Positions 53,821 to 63,492 are shown, counted from the stretch's first letter. The stretch: 64,000 nucleotides of DNA from JAAFHB01 sp037133495 (GCA_037133495.1 JBAXOA010000007.1:6708-70707), one strand, 5' to 3'. Translations and numbers: made by a program. Notes: generated by a model not told the origin, from the letters alone.

Positions 53821-55395
53821 ATGGGCTTTAAAGAAGAAATACTACGCCGAAGAACATTTGGCATTGTCAGTCATCCCGATGCGGGGAAAACTACCCTTAC
53901 TGAAAAACTACTCCTTTTTGGAGGCGCTATTCATGTTGCAGGAGCAGTTAAAAGTAATAAAATTAAAAAAGGAGCTACCTCCGATTTTATGGAAATCGAG
54001 CGGCAGCGTGGTATTTCTGTTGCCACATCTGTAATGGGTTTTGAATTTAACGGTTACAAGGTCAATATTTTGGATACGCCTGGCCATCAGGATTTCCAGG
54101 AGGATACATTTCGTACATTGACAGCAGTTGACAGTGTAATTATTGTGATCGATGCAGCCAAAGGAGTAGAGCCGCAGACCGAAAAACTCATGAGCGTTTG
54201 TCGTAGCCGTAAAACGCCGGTGATCGTTTTTGTGAATAAAATGGACCGTCCGGCAGATGATACTTTTGATCTTCTGGATGATATTGAGAAGCAATTGCTG
54301 ATTAAAGTGCGGCCATTAAGCTGGCCGATCAATAGCGGACCCGATTTTAAAGGGGTTTATAATCTTTACGACCAAAACCTGAATCTTTTCGATCCAAGTA
54401 TAACCGATATACGGACCGGAATAAGTTTTACTGATATTAATAGTCCCGAACTCGAAAATATTATTGGCAAAGATGCCGGAGTTTTGCGCGAAGAACTCGA
54501 AATATTGGATGAAGTTTATCCCGAATTTGATATTGATCAATATCTTGCAGGCGATCTGGCACCCGTTTTTTTTGGAAGTGCATTGTACAATTTCGGCGTC
54601 AAGGAATTGCTTGATACTTTTGTCCGGATTGCTCCCTCTCCCCGTGCTAAAAAAGCAGAAGAGCGTTTAGTTCAGGTTGACGAGGCGACTTTTACGGGAT
54701 TTGTTTTTAAAATTCATGCTAATATTGATCCGAATCACAGAAGCCGAATTGCCTTCGTCAAAGTTTGTTCCGGCAGATTTGAAAGGAATAAAAACTATCG
54801 ACACATCCGTTTAGGAAAAGTCTTTAAATATTCGAGTCCTACTGCATTTATGGCTGACAAAAAAGAGGTCATCGACGAAGCTTTTCCGGGAGATATTGTC
54901 GGTATTCCTGATACCGGCAATTTTGTAATCGGCGATACCCTTACTGAAGGTGAGATCTTGCATTACAAAGGCATACCCTCGTTTTCGCCCGAGATCTTCC
55001 GCTATATCGAGAATGCCGATCCTATGAAATCGAAACAGCTGGCAAAGGGAGTTGATCAACTGATGGACGAGGGGGTTGCACAGTTATTTGTCAGTCAGTT
55101 GAACGGCCGCAAAATTATTGGAACGGTTGGAGCGCTGCAGTTTGAGGTGATCGAGTATCGTCTTGAACATGAATATAATGCAAAATGCCGGTGGGAATCA
55201 TTGTCTCTCTACAAAGCATGCTGGATTCAGAGTGAAGACAAAGCGATGCTTGAGGATTTTAAAAAGAGGAAATACAATAAAATGTCGATTGATAATCATG
55301 GCCGCGATGTATTTATGGCCGATTCGTCTTTTATTCTCGATATGGCTCAACGCGATTTTCCTAAAATAAGATTTCACTTTACATCTGAATTTTAG
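53821..55395 (+). CDS. prfC: Peptide chain release factor 3
   Basis: RF3 is a GTPase that recycles RF1 and RF2 from the ribosome after termination. The 524-residue protein has the G1 motif SHPDAGKTT (17-25), DTPGH (85-89) and NKMD (139-142), and the RF3-type block ATSDFMEIERQRGIS (52-66). The C-terminal domains follow, with GTVGALQFEVIEYRLEHEYN. Length and motifs are normal. It is a housekeeping gene and marks the end of the PUL on this side. Confidence 0.97.
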   Translation: MGFKEEILRRRTFGIVSHPDAGKTTLTEKLLLFGGAIHVAGAVKSNKIKKGATSDFMEIERQRGISVATSVMGFEFNGYKVNILDTPGHQDFQEDTFRTLTAVDSVIIVIDAAKGVEPQTEKLMSVCRSRKTPVIVFVNKMDRPADDTFDLLDDIEKQLLIKVRPLSWPINSGPDFKGVYNLYDQNLNLFDPSITDIRTGISFTDINSPELENIIGKDAGVLREELEILDEVYPEFDIDQYLAGDLAPVFFGSALYNFGVKELLDTFVRIAPSPRAKKAEERLVQVDEATFTGFVFKIHANIDPNHRSRIAFVKVCSGRFERNKNYRHIRLGKVFKYSSPTAFMADKKEVIDEAFPGDIVGIPDTGNFVIGDTLTEGEILHYKGIPSFSPEIFRYIENADPMKSKQLAKGVDQLMDEGVAQLFVSQLNGRKIIGTVGALQFEVIEYRLEHEYNAKCRWESLSLYKACWIQSEDKAMLEDFKKRKYNKMSIDNHGRDVFMADSSFILDMAQRDFPKIRFHFTSEF

Positions 55396-55548
55396 GCTTT
55401 TAGGCTTTAGGCTTTAGGCTTTTAGATCATAGGCTATCGTTAACGGAAATGTATTGACATATAATAAATTAAGGTAATTATTGAGTCGTCCTGTAAATTT
55501 GGTTTCTAACTTTAGCCCACAGCCGAATAGCCTAAAAGCCTTTTTTTT
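55394..55548 (+). terminator. TTTAGGC repeat tract and inverted repeat with T-run after prfC
   Basis: Four TTTAGGC-like units start within the prfC stop codon (55391-55425). AGGCTTTTAGGCT (55394-55406) is the exact complement of AGCCTAAAAGCCT (55529-55541), which is followed by T at 55541-55548. The loop is about 120 bases, so the arms could act as a long-range terminator for prfC, or simply be a mobile spacer repeat. Confidence 0.5.
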
Positions 55549-55626
55549 ACTGTCAATTAGCAAAAATAGGCTAAATTTACTCCCTATCAGTACCTACCGG
55601 TTATAATTGAATTTAATATTCTTGCC

Positions 55627-58600
55627 ATGATAAAAAATTTGATTTTGTTGGGATTACTCCTCTTTATTGTGTTTAAAAGCGACGGTCAGACAAAAAGTGT
55701 CTCTTTCAATGATAAGATGCCACAAGACTGGGAGAATCAGGCTGTTTCAGAAATTAACAGAGAAGCTCCACATGCTTCGCTGATGCCTTTTGATACTGAT
55801 ACAAAGGTTCCCGCAAATGATTTTTCGGCTTCACCTTTTTATAAATCACTTAACGGCCGGTGGAAATTCAATCTTGTGACCAAACCCGCCGATCGTCCTG
55901 CTTCATTTTATCAAAAAAAGTTTGACGACAGCAGCTGGAAATTAATTGATGTGCCTTCGAACTGGGAGCTGAAAGGCTACGACTATCCAATATATACAAA
56001 TATCAAATATCCGCATAAGGCAACGCCTCCAACAATACAGGCAAATTATAATCCGGTTGGTTCGTACCGGATGGAATTTGAAACAGCTGCCGGCTGGAGT
56101 GGAAAAGAGATCATTCTCCATTTTGGTGCTGTCAGTTCAGCGATTTATGTTTGGGTAAATGGTGAAGAGGTTGGCTATAGTGAAGATAGTAAAACTCCGG
56201 CAGAGTTCAATATAACCAGGTATTTGAAGAGCGGAAAGAATTTATTGGCCGTTCAGGTTTTTCGCTGGTCTGATGGTTCTTATCTCGAAGATCAGGATTT
56301 TTGGAGGATGAGCGGAATAACGCGTGATGTTTATCTCGTTGCCCGAAATCCGGCTCATATATTTGATTTTCAATTAAATTCCGGCCTCGATGCCCTTTAT
56401 AAAGATGGTATTTTTAATGCGGACATTAAGCTTCGAAATCTGGGAAAGACACCACAAAATCTTACAGTACATGCTCAGCTAAAAGATGGAAACAGTACAG
56501 TTCTCGATTTTTCAAAAAAACTAATTATCACAGGTGCCAATCAATCTGTTAATTTCAATGGAAAGCTGCCTGATGTTAAAAAGTGGAGTGCTGAAACTCC
56601 GGATTTATACCAGCTAATACTTACAACGAAAGATGAAACGGGAAAAGTAATAGAATCTCTGGGTTGTCAGGTTGGTTTTCGAAACATCGAAATTAAAAAC
56701 GGACAATTATGTGTGAATGGAGTTCGTATTCTGGTCAAAGGAGTGAACATGCACGAACACAATGAGACTAACGGACATGTGCAGGATCTTGAAACGATGA
56801 TCAGGGATATTTCTAATATGAAGAAATTCAATATCAATACTATGCGGTGTTGTCACTATCCTCAGCCCGAAAAATGGTATGAATTATGCGACAAATACGG
56901 GTTGTATCTTATTGATGAAGCGAATATCGAATCGCATGGAATGGGTTATGGAAAAGAGTCACTTGCCAAAGATCCCAGCTGGTATAATGCTCATCTTTTC
57001 AGAACGCGCAATATGGTTGAACGGGATAAAAATCATCCGGCGGTTATCATCTGGTCATTGGGAAATGAGGCCGGCGACGGTATCAATTTTGTAAACACAT
57101 CGGCATGGATTAAATTACAGGATAAGTCGCGGCCGGTTCAATATGAAAGAGCAGGTACTGCATCACACACCGATATTTTTTGTCCGATGTATGCCAGGAT
57201 TGATGAAATGATTAAATACGCAACAACACATAAGGATAAACCATTGATTCAATGTGAATATGCTCATGCAATGGGTAACAGTACCGGAAATCTTCAGGAT
57301 TATTGGGACGCTATCGAAAAGTATGATATGCTCCAGGGCGGTTGTATCTGGGACTGGGTCGATCAGGGGTTGCTGACTACCAATGAAAAAGGGGAGAAGT
57401 TCTGGGCCTATGGCGGCGATTTTGGGCCGAAAGATGTATGGACAGATGGGAATTTCTGTTGTAACGGGCTGGTCGATGCAAATCGCAATCCCCATCCCGG
57501 ATTATTTGAAGTTAAAAAAGTATATCAATATATTGGATTTAAGGCTCTTGATATTGAAAAAGGAAAATTTCAACTGATCAATAAATATGATTTTTTGAAC
57601 CTTAATAATTTTGAATTCGACTGGCGCATAGAGGCTGATGGAATAAAGGTGGCAGCAGGTAAAATCGCCATGCCTGACGTGCCGGCACACGGAATGACTG
57701 AAGTGTCTGTTCCGGTTAAACTGAAGCCGGAACCGGGGAAAGAATATTTTATCATTTTCAGCGCCAAAACTTCAAAAGCTACAGATTTAATTGCCATTGG
57801 TCACGAAGTTGCTTACGAACAATTCAAATTGCCAGTTGCCTCCCCTGCGGTTACAGATAGTCCGAATGGTAAACTGCTGATGGAAAAAAGCACTACGAAA
57901 GCAATAATCAAAGGCATCGATTTTACGGTGACTTTTGATTTGGTTAAAGGGGGAATGAATAGTTTGATTTTTAGCGGGAAGGAGATGCTTAACGATGGAA
58001 AAGGACCCGAACCTGATTTTTGGCGTGCACCGACTGACAACGATTTTGGAAACGGACTTGATAAAAGATGCCGCGTGTGGCGCAAGGCAGGAGAGAATAG
58101 GAAACTTACCAATTCGAAAATCAGCCGGATTTCAGAAAATCAGATCAATGTAGTGCTTTCTTTTGATATTCCGGGATTAAAAGGAGAAACCATCGCTCAA
58201 TATATTTCGCTGTACAAGGTCTATGGAGATCGCGAAATTGAAGTTGAAAATCAATTTAAGAAACTGGCATCTGATTTACCGGAGATTCCACGGATGGGAA
58301 TGAACCTTCAGATCGCCCGTGAATTTGATAATATGGAATGGTTTGGCCGGGGACCGCAGGAAAACTACCTTGACAGAAATAGCGGTGCACTGGTTGGTCT
58401 TTATCACGGCAAAGTAAAGGATCAATACTGGGCTTATATTCGTCCGCAGGAGAATGGAAATAAAACCGATGTGAGATGGGTTTCATTTACGAATAACGAA
58501 GGCAATGGATTGCTGTCAGTTGGATTGCCGGCATTAAGCATCAGTGCCCATCATAATTTAATGGAAGATTTCGAATCTCCGGTTCGCACAATTGGCCGGA

Positions 58601-58857
58601 TTTACGACGGGAAGGAGGTCGTTAACCGCCATACGACAGATGTGAAGGAGCGAAACTTTGTTTCCGTAAATCTTGATTGCAAACAAATGGGAGTTGGAGG
58701 CGACGACAGCTGGGGAGCGCGCACGCACCAACAGTACACGCTCACTGACAAGGTCTACAATTACACTTTCCGGTTAAAAATAATCAAAAAGGAGGATGAT
58801 GTTAATTCGATTGCCAGAACTAAACGTACTGTAATTACTGACTCTCGCTCCTTCTAA
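55627..58857 (+). CDS. GH2 beta-galactosidase (LacZ type), exported
   Basis: A 1076-residue LacZ-type enzyme with a signal peptide (1-21), so it probably acts in the periplasm. It shows the GH2 sugar-binding domain (about 35-240), immunoglobulin-like domain (245-350), TIM barrel (350-640) with acid/base Glu481 in SLGNEAGDG and nucleophile Glu544 in IQCEYAHAMGNS, an Ig-like domain, and a Bgal_small_N beta-sandwich (about 770-1050, with WFGRGPQENYLDRNSG). All key residues are present. It hydrolyses terminal beta-D-galactosides. It is near the PUL but on the opposite strand. Its 3' end overlaps the convergent gene by 23 bases. Confidence 0.95.
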   Translation: MIKNLILLGLLLFIVFKSDGQTKSVSFNDKMPQDWENQAVSEINREAPHASLMPFDTDTKVPANDFSASPFYKSLNGRWKFNLVTKPADRPASFYQKKFDDSSWKLIDVPSNWELKGYDYPIYTNIKYPHKATPPTIQANYNPVGSYRMEFETAAGWSGKEIILHFGAVSSAIYVWVNGEEVGYSEDSKTPAEFNITRYLKSGKNLLAVQVFRWSDGSYLEDQDFWRMSGITRDVYLVARNPAHIFDFQLNSGLDALYKDGIFNADIKLRNLGKTPQNLTVHAQLKDGNSTVLDFSKKLIITGANQSVNFNGKLPDVKKWSAETPDLYQLILTTKDETGKVIESLGCQVGFRNIEIKNGQLCVNGVRILVKGVNMHEHNETNGHVQDLETMIRDISNMKKFNINTMRCCHYPQPEKWYELCDKYGLYLIDEANIESHGMGYGKESLAKDPSWYNAHLFRTRNMVERDKNHPAVIIWSLGNEAGDGINFVNTSAWIKLQDKSRPVQYERAGTASHTDIFCPMYARIDEMIKYATTHKDKPLIQCEYAHAMGNSTGNLQDYWDAIEKYDMLQGGCIWDWVDQGLLTTNEKGEKFWAYGGDFGPKDVWTDGNFCCNGLVDANRNPHPGLFEVKKVYQYIGFKALDIEKGKFQLINKYDFLNLNNFEFDWRIEADGIKVAAGKIAMPDVPAHGMTEVSVPVKLKPEPGKEYFIIFSAKTSKATDLIAIGHEVAYEQFKLPVASPAVTDSPNGKLLMEKSTTKAIIKGIDFTVTFDLVKGGMNSLIFSGKEMLNDGKGPEPDFWRAPTDNDFGNGLDKRCRVWRKAGENRKLTNSKISRISENQINVVLSFDIPGLKGETIAQYISLYKVYGDREIEVENQFKKLASDLPEIPRMGMNLQIAREFDNMEWFGRGPQENYLDRNSGALVGLYHGKVKDQYWAYIRPQENGNKTDVRWVSFTNNEGNGLLSVGLPALSISAHHNLMEDFESPVRTIGRIYDGKEVVNRHTTDVKERNFVSVNLDCKQMGVGGDDSWGARTHQQYTLTDKVYNYTFRLKIIKKEDDVNSIARTKRTVITDSRSF

Positions 58858-59530
58858 ACTGAGCATTAGTCATCAATTTTTCGATTGAGTACTCACTCCG
58901 TTTTTTAGAGTTATGTTCACCGAATACGTCATGCGATGATTCGATAATTGTTTCAAGGAAGCTATTTATCTGGTTGTCAGCTATCAGGTATTCTTCGGAA
59001 ATCATATCGTGTAAGTGGGTAAGATTAGCTAACTCCGATTCTGCATTCTTTAACTGATTCAATAAAATGTTAAAATCATCCAGAACTCTGAAAAGAAATC
59101 CTTTGTCAATTATAGATTCCATGTTGAGCTCCAGTTCACTTACAATTTTCCTGCAACTTCTTTGAATTTCCCATACGTGATTTTTATTGACAGAATTCTT
59201 AAGTTCGAGCATTCTTAAATCTGAAACTGGAAAATCTTTTTTCCCATGAGTACCTCTAATTAAATCCTCGGTGATGCTTATCAAGGGTAGAAAATGACTG
59301 ATAAGAACATGTATTTTCTCTGTTTTTTCCGTTATTTCTTTTTTTAGAACTGTCAAGGGTCTAGGATGAGTCAGATTATTAACTATTTCTTCAAAACTAG
59401 CCAGAAATTCATGATTGAATTTTGGGGAGTATTGTTCAAATAAAGACCTGTCACGCTTATAATTGCGGAGAATCTGGCTAGCTATAACTGGAATTTCTAT
59501 TGCATTAAAATGGCTGGTAAATTCTTTCAT
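58835..59530 (-). CDS. Hypothetical helical protein, 231 aa
   Basis: A cytoplasmic protein without signal or membrane segment. It is almost wholly helical, with heptad-like stretches (LLNQLKNAESELANLTHLHD, then MISEEYLIADNQINSFLE) that suggest a coiled coil or helical bundle. I do not recognise a family. Its 3' end overlaps the end of the beta-galactosidase gene on the other strand by 23 bases. It stands alone, with a long AT-rich spacer upstream. Confidence 0.7.
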   Translation of the reverse strand: MKEFTSHFNAIEIPVIASQILRNYKRDRSLFEQYSPKFNHEFLASFEEIVNNLTHPRPLTVLKKEITEKTEKIHVLISHFLPLISITEDLIRGTHGKKDFPVSDLRMLELKNSVNKNHVWEIQRSCRKIVSELELNMESIIDKGFLFRVLDDFNILLNQLKNAESELANLTHLHDMISEEYLIADNQINSFLETIIESSHDVFGEHNSKKRSEYSIEKLMTNAQFRRSESQ

Positions 59531-59953
59531 TTTATAACTTTAAATTCATTCAAAATATAAAGACAATACAAATGACGCACAAAAACTGCTTTTCAGCCGG
59601 AAGAGGGTGAAAACATAAAATATGTTAATAGATGCTGTTAAAGCTACAACAATAAAAGTCGAAATCCAAATTTATCAGTAGATATTTGTGTTTTATTGTA
59701 TGTTTTTCTATACAAAAAAACAGAATAAAGATATTTTTACAGATGGTTGAAGATGCAAATTCTACAGTAAAATATTACCGGATTATTATATTTTTGTGAA
59801 GCAGAAAAATTACTGCAACTATTTTTGTCGAAAACCGTTATCCGGATATAGAATTAGAAGTACTGTGAAACACCCATGATTCTTCGCTTCGCAAAAACGA
59901 ATGCAGAGAACACAGGTGTATTATCAGGTAATTAAAAAACAAATAATTTTCTG
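59531..59953. other. AT-rich spacer before msrA
   Basis: No gene, long hairpin or repeat is evident. TATTTTTG at 59789-59796 fits a -7 box on the plus strand, without a convincing -33 partner. The spacer serves the divergent 231-residue gene and msrA. Confidence 0.4.
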
Positions 59954-60586
59954 ATGAAACGGATATTTATATGCCTGATTGGGTTATTAACCTTAATCCA
60001 TTCTGAATTAATTAGTTCAAAGTCAATTTATTGGAATATGGAAATGAAAAAAACAACGTCAAAGACAGCTGTTTTTGCTGGTGGATGTTTTTGGTGTACC
60101 GAGGCAATGTTCTCTCAGCTAAAAGGGGTTGAAAAAGTAATTTCAGGCTATTCAGGCGGAACGGTACCCAATCCGACTTACGAGCAGGTATGCACAGGAA
60201 CAACCGGTCATGCGGAATGCACCCAGATCACCTACGATCCGGATCAAATTACTTTTACCGAACTTCTGGAAGTTTTCTGGATGACGCACGACCCAACAAC
60301 GCTGAACAGACAAGGAGCGGACAGCGGAACACAATACCGTTCGGCAATTTTTTATACTGACGAGGATCAAAAAGAGGTTGCGTTTGCCTATATGTCAAAG
60401 CTGGTCAAAGAAAAAATCTGGAGTGATCCGATTGTTACTGAAATTACCAGATTCGAAAAGTTTTATCCTGCTGAAGATTATCATCAGTCTTATTATTCGA
60501 ATAATTCAAACCAGGGCTATTGTCGCATCGTAATTACTCCAAAGTTGGCGAAATTTAAAAAGATTTTTGCACGCAAGCTAAAATAG
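59954..60586 (+). CDS. msrA: Peptide-methionine (S)-S-oxide reductase
   Basis: MsrA reduces methionine-S-sulfoxide in proteins, a repair of oxidative damage. The motif AGGCFWCTEAMF holds catalytic Cys45, and SGYSGG, HAECTQITYDP and YRSAIFYTDEDQ follow in order. The first 25 residues (MKRIFICLIGLLTLIHSEL) look like a signal peptide, so an exported form is likely. If translation instead started at Met29 or Met31 it would be cytoplasmic. A convergent nitroreductase gene follows after a GTTACA repeat tract. Confidence 0.95.
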   Translation: MKRIFICLIGLLTLIHSELISSKSIYWNMEMKKTTSKTAVFAGGCFWCTEAMFSQLKGVEKVISGYSGGTVPNPTYEQVCTGTTGHAECTQITYDPDQITFTELLEVFWMTHDPTTLNRQGADSGTQYRSAIFYTDEDQKEVAFAYMSKLVKEKIWSDPIVTEITRFEKFYPAEDYHQSYYSNNSNQGYCRIVITPKLAKFKKIFARKLK

Positions 60587-60603
60587 CCGGACAAAGAGAT
60601 ACT

Positions 60604-60730
60604 AGTTACAAGGTTACAAAGTTACAGGTTACCGTAACCCGTCACCCAGTACACCCGTAACCCGTTCATAAGTTACAGGTTACAGGTTACAAGTTACAAG
60701 TTACAAAGTTACAAGTTACCGTAACCCGTC
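60604..60730. repeat. GTTACA tandem repeat tract
   Basis: Eleven GTTAC units, mostly spaced 7-8 bases apart, are interleaved with the inverted motif GTAACCCGT. GGTTAC/GTAACC arms meet at 60627-60639. The tract fills the gap between the convergent msrA and nitroreductase genes and could form hairpins that end both transcripts. Confidence 0.85.
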
Positions 60731-60748
60731 ACTCTGTACCCCAGTCAC

Positions 60749-61321
60749 TTATTTGATAATCAACTCGTCAAGAGTTCTCTTCGGAACGTAGTGAAAACTA
60801 TTTTCATCACGATAGTATTTTATATCGCCTTCTTTTTCTGCGTCGGTAATTATCACTTTTTCAACAGGTTTTCCCAGCGCTACGACATCAATAATTTCAA
60901 GATGATCCGGTAGCTGGAGAATTGCTTTTAACCGGGGCTTGTTGATCGTGCGGATTATACACCCTCCCAAACCTTTCTCGACGGCCCCAAGCAATATGTT
61001 TTGCATCGCGATTCCATCATCACAGAAAAAAGTATCTGAGATATGTCGGTCGAGCATCACGACAATATAAGCGGAAGGGCGTTCCCCTTTTACAGGCCCC
61101 TGCCACTCTTTAAGATAACCTGCCCATGCCAATGTTGGAAAAATCTGATCGTTCAAATTTGGATCATTACTTAAGACGTATTTCAATGGCTGAGCATTTC
61201 TACCCGACGCCGCATATCGGGTCAGACCGATCAAATCAACCAAAGTGGTCCGTTCGATCACAAATTGCTCATCAAACCTTCTGAAGCTGCGGTTGTTTTT
61301 TGCTAAATCCTTGAAATCCAT
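60749..61321 (-). CDS. Nitroreductase-family flavoprotein
   Basis: A 190-residue FMN enzyme of the nitroreductase family. NNRSFRRFDEQ near the N-terminus is the FMN-phosphate loop, AASGRNAQPLKYVL continues the site, and the C-terminal half has GLGGCIIRTINKPRLKAILQ and DVVALGKPVEKV. Such enzymes reduce nitro-compounds, quinones or flavins with NAD(P)H; the physiological substrate is unknown. It is cytoplasmic, convergent with msrA and divergent from the TauE gene by 135 bases. Confidence 0.9.
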   Translation of the reverse strand: MDFKDLAKNNRSFRRFDEQFVIERTTLVDLIGLTRYAASGRNAQPLKYVLSNDPNLNDQIFPTLAWAGYLKEWQGPVKGERPSAYIVVMLDRHISDTFFCDDGIAMQNILLGAVEKGLGGCIIRTINKPRLKAILQLPDHLEIIDVVALGKPVEKVIITDAEKEGDIKYYRDENSFHYVPKRTLDELIIK

Positions 61322-61456
61322 AATGTTTTGTTTTTATTTTTTGCAATTGCTGCGTCCACTAAGGTAACAAATTTACAGGTAACTTTTATAACCCGCTTCT
61401 ATTTGCTACTTTTGTTCAAAAATATGAAGGTTAGTCATCGGTCAATCTAATTTTAA

Positions 61457-62239
61457 ATGGAGATCTTTCTTTTACTGCTTGTGGGATGTTTTTCAGGTAT
61501 GGTGACGGGTTTAACCGGAGCCTCAGGTGTAATGGTTGTCGTCCCTTTGATTACGATTTTATTCAAATTCCCTATTCACGAAGCAATTGGTACAAGCCTT
61601 GTTGTTGATGTTCTAACCTCTATGTTGATTTCTGTGACCTATTTCAAAAATGACAACATTGCACTTAAATTGGCAGGCTGGGTGGCTATTTCTTCCGTAA
61701 TAATGGCACAGATTGGCGCTCGTTTTTCCGATACAATTCCTGAGCGGGGACTCGATTCCGGATTTGCTTTTGTTTTGATTGTTCTGGCATTAATTATTTG
61801 GAGGACAGGTATTAAGCGCGATAAATCGCCGGTTGATCCTTTCGATCTTTCCGATCACAGATCCCCGCTTTGGCGACTTCTTTTATCTGTTATATTAGCT
61901 GGAATCAGTGGTTTTATGACCGGATTTATCGGTGCCGGAGGAGGAACAAATATTTTATTGATACTCCTGTTTATAAACCGGTTTCCGATGCATAAAGCAC
62001 TTGGGACTTCCATCATGATCATGTCGTTTACCGCCTTGTCGGGAGTCATTGGTCACGCTTCACTGGGTAATGTCAATTTAATGACCGGAATAACGCTGGC
62101 CTCCAGTGCTATATTTACAGGAATTTTTTGCGCACGGTTTGCCAGCAAGATCAGCGAAAAATCACTTTCGAGGTTAATGGGTGGAGTTTACCTGATTTTA
62201 GGGGTGGTTATGATGATGGTTAATTTGAGAAATTCATAA
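61457..62239 (+). CDS. TauE/SafE-family membrane permease
   Basis: A 260-residue integral membrane protein with two related halves. The first starts GCFSGMVTGLTGASGVMVVV (about 11-30) and the second GISGFMTGFIGAGGGTNILL (about 149-168); each has the Gly-rich re-entrant loop of the family, and about eight hydrophobic helices can be drawn. Members export sulfite, sulfoacetate or related anions. The substrate here is open. It is monocistronic and ends 22 bases from the convergent S24 regulator. Confidence 0.9.
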   Translation: MEIFLLLLVGCFSGMVTGLTGASGVMVVVPLITILFKFPIHEAIGTSLVVDVLTSMLISVTYFKNDNIALKLAGWVAISSVIMAQIGARFSDTIPERGLDSGFAFVLIVLALIIWRTGIKRDKSPVDPFDLSDHRSPLWRLLLSVILAGISGFMTGFIGAGGGTNILLILLFINRFPMHKALGTSIMIMSFTALSGVIGHASLGNVNLMTGITLASSAIFTGIFCARFASKISEKSLSRLMGGVYLILGVVMMMVNLRNS

Positions 62240-62261
62240 GTGGCAGAAAAGAATATAACCT

Positions 62262-63071
62262 TTATTTCTCACTTTTGATTAATTTGACTTTAATCAGTGC
62301 AACATCCTGTTTGAGTTGGTTGAGGGTATAAGCAAGATTGGCAGGTGACACCTCCCCCAAAGGTAATTCTTCGCTGATGTAATGCACAAACCGCCAGATT
62401 TCACGAATTTCAACCACTGCCAGTTCATACGGTCTATAGAGTTGATTCAAGGATGTCAGCTCTATTTTTCCTTCTTTTCTGATGCGGTTTTCTATCATTT
62501 TAAAGACAATCCCCTCGTCAAGGGTCAGAACGATGCAGGCTTCGCCACTTTTCAATGTGTTCCAGTCCTGAACAAATTCACCGGTCACCCATGCTCCGTC
62601 GGGAATGGGCAACATCGAATCGCCGCTTATTTGAAAGGTGCGATATTTTCGTTCGGGTGAGAGAAAGGGGAGTTGAAATACCGGGAGTTCGCGTACAAAC
62701 TCGGGATCGGCGAAACCCCGCATATAGCCGGCCTTTGCTTTCTCGGGCACCAGCTCGATATTTTCGTTGTTGGCACTGTCAACCGTTGTGGTGAGTACCC
62801 TCAATTTCGACCCTTTTACAAATACGTCGAAGCCACTCTCCAGTTGGCGTAATTCGCTCTCCCTGAGCTTCGACAGGTCAATTTTAATTAATGTGTCAAT
62901 TGATATGCCGAAATATTCCGAGTAGGCAATCATTTGCTGAATGCCCGGCTGTGCCACTCCATTTTCGTAACCACTCAATGTCGGACGCTTCATCTTCAGT
63001 GCAAAAGCCATTTCGTCCTGCGTCCGTCCGCGCCGCTTGCGCATCAATTTAATATTAGAGTTGAAATACAT
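62262..63071 (-). CDS. XRE/S24 LexA-UmuD-like regulator
   Basis: A 269-residue repressor-like protein. Residues 5-60 are an XRE helix-turn-helix (TQDEMAFALKMKRPTLSGYE). The C-terminal half is a peptidase S24 (LexA/UmuD) domain: Ser152 in ISGDSMLPIPDGAW, Lys191 in GIVFKMIENR, and a candidate Ala114-Gly115 cleavage site in AKAGYMRGF. All elements for self-cleavage upon DNA damage are present, so this is probably a damage-responsive repressor, a role LexA has in other phyla. It is divergent from dinB, the likely target. A region after S24 (DVALIKVKLIKSEK) is a short coil. Confidence 0.92.
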   Translation of the reverse strand: MYFNSNIKLMRKRRGRTQDEMAFALKMKRPTLSGYENGVAQPGIQQMIAYSEYFGISIDTLIKIDLSKLRESELRQLESGFDVFVKGSKLRVLTTTVDSANNENIELVPEKAKAGYMRGFADPEFVRELPVFQLPFLSPERKYRTFQISGDSMLPIPDGAWVTGEFVQDWNTLKSGEACIVLTLDEGIVFKMIENRIRKEGKIELTSLNQLYRPYELAVVEIREIWRFVHYISEELPLGEVSPANLAYTLNQLKQDVALIKVKLIKSEK

Positions 63072-63091
63072 AGTGTGAATTATGAATTACG

Positions 63092-63107
63092 TCCGCCAGC
63101 TGGCGGA
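63092..63107. repeat. 16-bp perfect palindromic repeat
   Basis: TCCGCCAGCTGGCGGA, identical to the copy at 40394, lies 20 bases upstream of the S24 regulator start and is flanked by two GAATTATGA copies. Confidence 0.8.
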
Positions 63108-63191
63108 ATGAATTATGAGTTGAAGGTCACTGAGCGAAGCAGAAGAGATGTATGTACACTGTTCCCTTCTGCCTGTTCCCTCATTTCCAAA

Positions 63192-63345
63192 TTTCCTATA
63201 AAAATCCCCCCTGGCCCCCCTTTTTTCTAAGGGGGAGAGCTACGCCCGCTGATCCCTTTTTACAACGGGGGAGTTCAATTTTATTTCAATTACGCTATCA
63301 GCCTAATAGCCAAATAGTCTAATAGCCTAAATGCCTATCATCTCA
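63192..63345. other. Intergenic C/G-tract and GCCTAA repeat relics
   Basis: CCCCCTT (63216-63222) pairs with AAGGGGG (63229-63235), and a second CCC/GGG pair follows near 63258. The tract TAGCCTAAATGCC and similar GCCTAA units fill 63300-63345. These are typical spacer relics in this phylum; no gene is visible. Confidence 0.55.
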
Positions 63346-63410
63346 TTTTCAAATTGTCATTTTTTTTCTCTCCGAATAACAATTCTTTCAAATAATGATT
63401 ATATTATAAC

Positions 63411-63472
63411 CTGAAAAATGATTAAATATTAATCAAATATAATTCATTTTTCAGAGAAATAAAATTTTTCAG
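63411..63472 (+). promoter_or_regulatory. Candidate operator upstream of dinB
   Basis: CTGAAAAATGA (63411-63421) and TCATTTTTCAG (63444-63454) are perfect inverted arms. Inside them TGATTAA/TTAATCA (63419-63435) form a second dyad, and another ATTTTTCAG half-site occurs at 63464-63472. The cluster ends about 20 bases before the dinB ATG. Its symmetry suits a dimeric repressor such as the adjacent S24 regulator. Confidence 0.55.
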
Positions 63473-63492
63473 AGAAAAATAAATGACAAGCC

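Noticed and set aside
60604..60730. Possible CRISPR array
   Set aside because: The GTTACA units repeat every 7-8 bases without unique spacers; it is a simple tandem tract.
63216..63235. CCCCCTT/AAGGGGG hairpin as a terminator
   Set aside because: It lies in a divergent spacer upstream of both neighbours, so there is no transcript for it to end.
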